Source of the DNA: Datisca glomerata
Taxonomy: Eukaryota; Streptophyta; Magnoliopsida; Cucurbitales; Datiscaceae
Reading direction: 5' to 3'
Length of the DNA stretch: 64,000 nucleotides
Assembly (NCBI GenBank): GCA_003255025.1
Contig: QANY01005060.1
Location: forward strand, 372,001 to 436,000
Below the pieces are notes generated by a model. The model was not told where the DNA came from. It worked only from the letters and a program-made list of their open reading frames with translations, and searched no databases. The position numbers and the translations under genes were made by a program. Shown here one piece after another: positions 60,461 to 64,000 of the stretch (position 1 is its first letter; each line of letters opens with the position of its first letter).

Positions 60461-60510
60461 CATTATGTATTCTTCTTGTACTGAGTTCCTTCATTTATGT
60501 ATATACAAAT

Positions 60511-63077
60511 ATGCCTGAAGTTCAAATTTTTGTAATTCATGATGGAGATTCAGTGAAAATGGTACAACATGGTCTTTTAGTAGAGAGAATACTAAATTAT
60601 TGGAGATATCTACTAATTGTAATTGCCACGAGCTATTGGGTATATTGCATGAAGATCTTCAAATAGGCTCCTCAAACTATGATATGTCCATCAAATTTTT
60701 TTATAGAAGGCATGTCCCCTGCCCTCCTACTGAAATTTTAAGGGATAGAGATTTACAGTTCTTTATTAAGGAGAATGGATCAGAATCACTTAGAAGTCAA
60801 CTATTTGTAAGTACCGAGCCTAAATTTTTTTCATCTCAAAGCTCGGTTCCTTAAGGCACAATGTCACAACAATCTCAGGTTCCTAAAACTACAGGGTTTT
60901 ATCAAAGTTGGGTTCCTGAAACACAAATGTCACGACAACGTTTACATGAAAGCATTCCTCGCTTTGAGAGTTCTGATCATTTTGAAAGGAACTATCATGA
61001 TGATGATGTTTTTGGTCATGATGATTATAATGTTTTCGAGGATGAAGATGTTGATGTTGATGTAGATGATGATGATTTTGATCAAAGGGCATATGATGAT
61101 GCACACCGTGGAGATGGCCATGATGAAGCCATCAGTGGAGACAACCATACAACAATTCCAGACTTGAATATTGGTGGCGAACCCGAGTACACTTGTCCAT
61201 TGCCATCACAACCTGCTTTGAATGAACAACATACCCGATCCAACGAGGGCTGATTTGAATCAGCTTATAGCAGACACAATAAATATAGATGATTTGTACA
61301 GTGATAAAACTGAGCTGCTTAAGGTTGCTCGTATGATGGTCATCAGAAGAAATTTTGAGTTTCGGATCTTCAAGTCAAACCAGTCAATATTGATACTTAA
61401 ATATGTTGAGAAAATATGACAATGGAGGTTACGGGCCATGAAATTGAAAAATTGTCCATACTTCAAAGTTACAAAGTTCATCAATACACATACATGCACA
61501 TATGAAGTTTTGAGACATGAATACCATCGGACTACATATTCATTGATTGGTCATTCTATACGGTCCAAATACATGAGTTTTGGTTGTATATATAGGCTAA
61601 AAGACATAATTGAAGATGTTCGGCTTAATTTCGGTGTCAACATAGGTTACCATAAGGCATGGAGGGCTAAGAAATATGCATTGGAATTAGTTCGAGGGTC
61701 TCCTGAAGACAACTATAGGATGCTCCCACCATATTGTCACATGTTAGAATAAAAAAATTCAGGTACTTATTTTTTCATTTGCCATCATAATGTCTACAAG
61801 AGTACTACACGATGGCTACATGGACCTCGTGTAGTCATCTTGTCCACTATGTTTGTACTCTGCCGATTTTAATACAACAATATTAAATGTTTCTCAGGGT
61901 CAACAACACACATAGAGATCGATGAGCAGGACCATTTTAAATATTTTTTATGGCTCTTGGGCCATCTGTTCGTGGATTTTTCAACTGTATACGGCTTGTC
62001 ATTGCTATAGACGTAACGACCTTAAAAGCCAAATACAAAGGGGTATTATTTATTGCAACAACAAAGGATGGGAACAACCAAGTATATCCCATTGCATTTG
62101 GAACTGTAGATTCAAAAAATAATGATTCATGGGAATGGTTCTTCCATAAACTCGACGATGTAATTGGTGATTTCGAAAGACTTGGTATTTATATCCGGAA
62201 GCTTGCATCTTCCATATAGGCCAAAATATCAAATCAATTTATAAAAAGGAAGATGTGGTCGCATTATTTTTTAAAGCAGTTAAGGTATATCGTCGATCAG
62301 AATTTGATCAGTTGATGATTCATTTTACAGATACATTTCCAGATATTTCACAATACGTGTTGGTGGGGGAGTTGAGAGGTGGGCACGTTCCCATTTTGAT
62401 GGAAGACGATACAATATAATGACTACACACATCACAGAATGTTTGAATGAGGTTTTGAAGGATGCTAGAAATCTTCCCATTACATGCCTTATAGAACATA
62501 TTCATGACATGTTACAACGGTGGTTCTATGAACGACGGACAACTGCCTGTCAAATCACCTGCAGATGACAGATTGGTTTGAGACTGAGCTTAATAAGAAG
62601 CATATTACATCACGTACACTATCATTGTTTCCTTCCGACATCCATGAGTTTCGTGTTGCGGGCGGGGGTAGGAGAGTAATGGTAAACCTGCATCTTAAGA
62701 CTTCTACGTGCAGAGAATTTGATCTTGATCAAATTCCATGCATGCATGCGTTGGCTGCATCTCGGCAGCGTAATATTTCCACACACATTATGTGTTCGAG
62801 GTTCTACAAAAATGAGACTCTAATGGTTGCGTATGCAGAAATAATACAACCTATCGGGGATCAAGCAGATTGGGTCATAAGCCAGGAGGTTCATGAAAAC
62901 GTGGTATTACCACCTATAATGAGGCATCAAAGTGGCAGACCTAGGATAGAGAGAATTCCATCTAGAGGTGAGGAAGTAGCGAGAAAGAAGTGCAAACGTT
63001 GTGGGCAACTTGGCGACAACCTACAAACGTGCAGAATTCTAATTCTTTTATCTCAATGGGATGACCAAGCCACTTAA
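60511..63077 (+). pseudogene. MULE (MuDR-type) transposase, decayed
   Basis: A transposase of Mutator-like elements, reading MPEVQIFVIHDGD from 60511, then, after a frame change, ELLGILHEDLQIG and RDLQFFIKENGSESL (N-terminal PB1-like part). An extreme Asp run (DVDVDVDDDD) lies near 61035-61080. The MuDR zinc segment follows at about 61300-61500 (RRNFEFRIFKSN, a stop, WRLRAMKLKN, HTCTYEVLRHEYH). A predicted 135-bp GT-AG intron (61763-61897) precedes IEIDEQDHFKYF, and then comes the catalytic domain (61950-62219) with ALGPSVRGFFNCIRLVIAID, whose last Asp is catalytic, and PIAFGTVDSKNND. The C-terminus has a SWIM finger (CREFDLDQIPCMHA, about 62710-62750) and a CCHC-like knuckle whose His is replaced by Asp (CKRCGQLGDNLQTC). 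Several frameshifts and stops make it inactive. Confidence 0.9.
61797..61850. repeat. Array-type repeat inside the predicted MULE intron
   Basis: The segment reads TACTACACGATGGCTACATG, then GACCTCGTGTAGTCATCTTG, the same words as in the flanking arrays. It lies entirely between the predicted splice sites, so it need not disturb the protein. Confidence 0.8.
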
Positions 63078-63235
63078 ACATAAATAATGACCTTTCTAGA
63101 CGTAAATTAAATATCAATATAGAAATATACTTGTGTTTGTTATTAAATAATGTCATAAAGTTGACATATTAAATCTACAGAGAGTATATTGCATGAGAAG
63201 ACCAAACTATTGGAGATATCCAATACCTGCCTGAA

Positions 63236-64000
63236 TCCTACACGAGAACTTCACAGGATTCGTGTAGTAGTCGCGTAAACTACACTAGAACTTCACGGAC
63301 ATTGTGTAGTAATCATGTAGACTACACTTGAACTTCACGAGCATCGTGTAGACTACACAATGACTTCCCGGGCATCGTGTAGACTAAACTAGAACTTCAT
63401 AGGCATCGTGTAGTCGTCGTGTAGACTACACGATGGTTACACAGACCTCGAGTGGTTATCATGTAGACTACACGAGAACTTCACAGTATTCGTGTAGTAA
63501 TCGTGTAGACTCCATCAGAACTTCACGGGTATCATGTAGTAATCTTGTAAGCTACACTACAACTTCGCGGGCATCGTGTAGACTACACAATGGTTACACG
63601 GATCTCGTATAGTTATCGTGTTGACTACACGAGAACTTCACGTGATTCATGTAGTAATCGTGTAGACTACACTAGAACTTCACGAGCATCGTGTAGACTA
63701 CATGATGGTTACACGGATCTCGTGTAGTTATCGTGTAGACTACATGAGAACTTCACGTGATTCATGTAGTAATCATGTAGACTACACTAGAACTTCACGG
63801 ACATCGTGTAGACTACATGATGGTTACGCGGACCCCGTGCAGTTATCGTGTAGACTACATGAGAACTTCACAGTATTAATGTAGTAATCATATAGACTAC
63901 ATTAGAACTTCACGGGTGTCGTGTAATGATCGTGTAGACTGCACTACAACTTCACGGGCATCGTGTAGACTATATGATGGTTACATGGACCTCGTGTAGT
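63236..64000. repeat. Right MULE repeat array with 115-bp higher-order period
   Basis: Near-regular tandem repeats built from GAACTTCAC, (G/A)(C/T)ATCGTGTAG, GACTACAC and GGTTACACGGA blocks. The landmark GAGAACTTCAC falls at 63244, 63474, 63631, 63746 and 63861. Spacings are 230 (twice 115), 157 (115 plus one extra 42-bp unit), 115 and 115 bp, which gives a 115-bp unit made of about three 38-42 bp monomers. The array reaches the window edge, so its end and any closing MULE terminus are not visible. Confidence 0.9.

Noticed and set aside
60889..61148. Minus-strand frames rich in His and Ile (HHHLHQHQH-type)
   Set aside because: They are the antisense of the Asp-rich codons (GAT repeats) of the MULE transposase; no independent gene signal.
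63236..64000. CRISPR-like repeated structure
   Set aside because: The repeats are contiguous, diverged and higher-order, with no unique spacers, and the DNA is clearly a plant genome. It is a satellite-type array.
1..64000. tRNA, rRNA or other structured RNA genes
   Set aside because: No cloverleaf with the expected A and B boxes and no rRNA-like stretch was noticed. Apparent tRNA-Met matches are retrotransposon primer sites.

Overview
The window is AT-rich nuclear DNA from a flowering plant, most likely a eudicot; the species cannot be told from the sequence. The signs are spliced genes with GT-AG introns, plant Ty1/copia, L1-type LINE, CACTA, MULE, hAT and Helitron elements, and a plant pectin acetylesterase gene. 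I found no bacterial-style operon, tRNA, rRNA or CRISPR array. Nearly all recognisable coding sequence belongs to decayed transposable elements. One host gene appears intact and one is a pseudogene.

Layout. 1-3,590: remnant of a CACTA (tnp2) transposase and otherwise unassigned DNA. 3,595-6,540: decayed minus-strand copia element. 6,561-9,832: a GC-rich island, a hAT MITE with a perfect 8-bp target duplication, AT-rich filler and a small non-autonomous Helitron. 10,334-13,722: decayed minus-strand L1-type LINE, abutted by a Mutator-type MITE (13,732-14,120). About 14,900-36,489: a nest of at least four copia elements, ordered by 5-bp target duplications and LTR edges. Element 3 (minus) holds element 4 (minus) near the end of its RNase H and element 5 (plus, 25,012-33,473) in its reverse transcriptase. 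Element 4 holds element 2 (minus, 15,590-23,400) in its gag, and element 2 holds a hAT MITE in its 5' LTR.

The right edge of the nest lies directly against the truncated coding sequence of a cytochrome P450 (36,490-37,926), suggesting that element 3 broke that gene. Facing it is the one complete host gene, a secreted pectin acetylesterase on the minus strand (46,988 to 38,546). Its twelve exons join in frame to 402 codons, and its two longest introns have collected transposon debris: a CACTA MITE, a fold-back element, a 32-bp perfect palindrome and another CACTA terminus.

47,281-60,060 holds no gene I can name. It contains a segmental duplication, a 65-bp inverted repeat, a poly-C run with an N, a long GATAGAGA-type low-complexity tract and a second Helitron-like 5' end. 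60,069-64,000 is a decayed Mutator-like element whose transposase (60,511-63,077) is flanked, and interrupted in a predicted intron, by self-complementary CTACACGA/TCGTGTAG repeats. The right-hand array has a 115-bp higher-order period and runs off the window. This MULE-plus-satellite arrangement and the internally duplicated copia element 2 are the most unusual structures seen.
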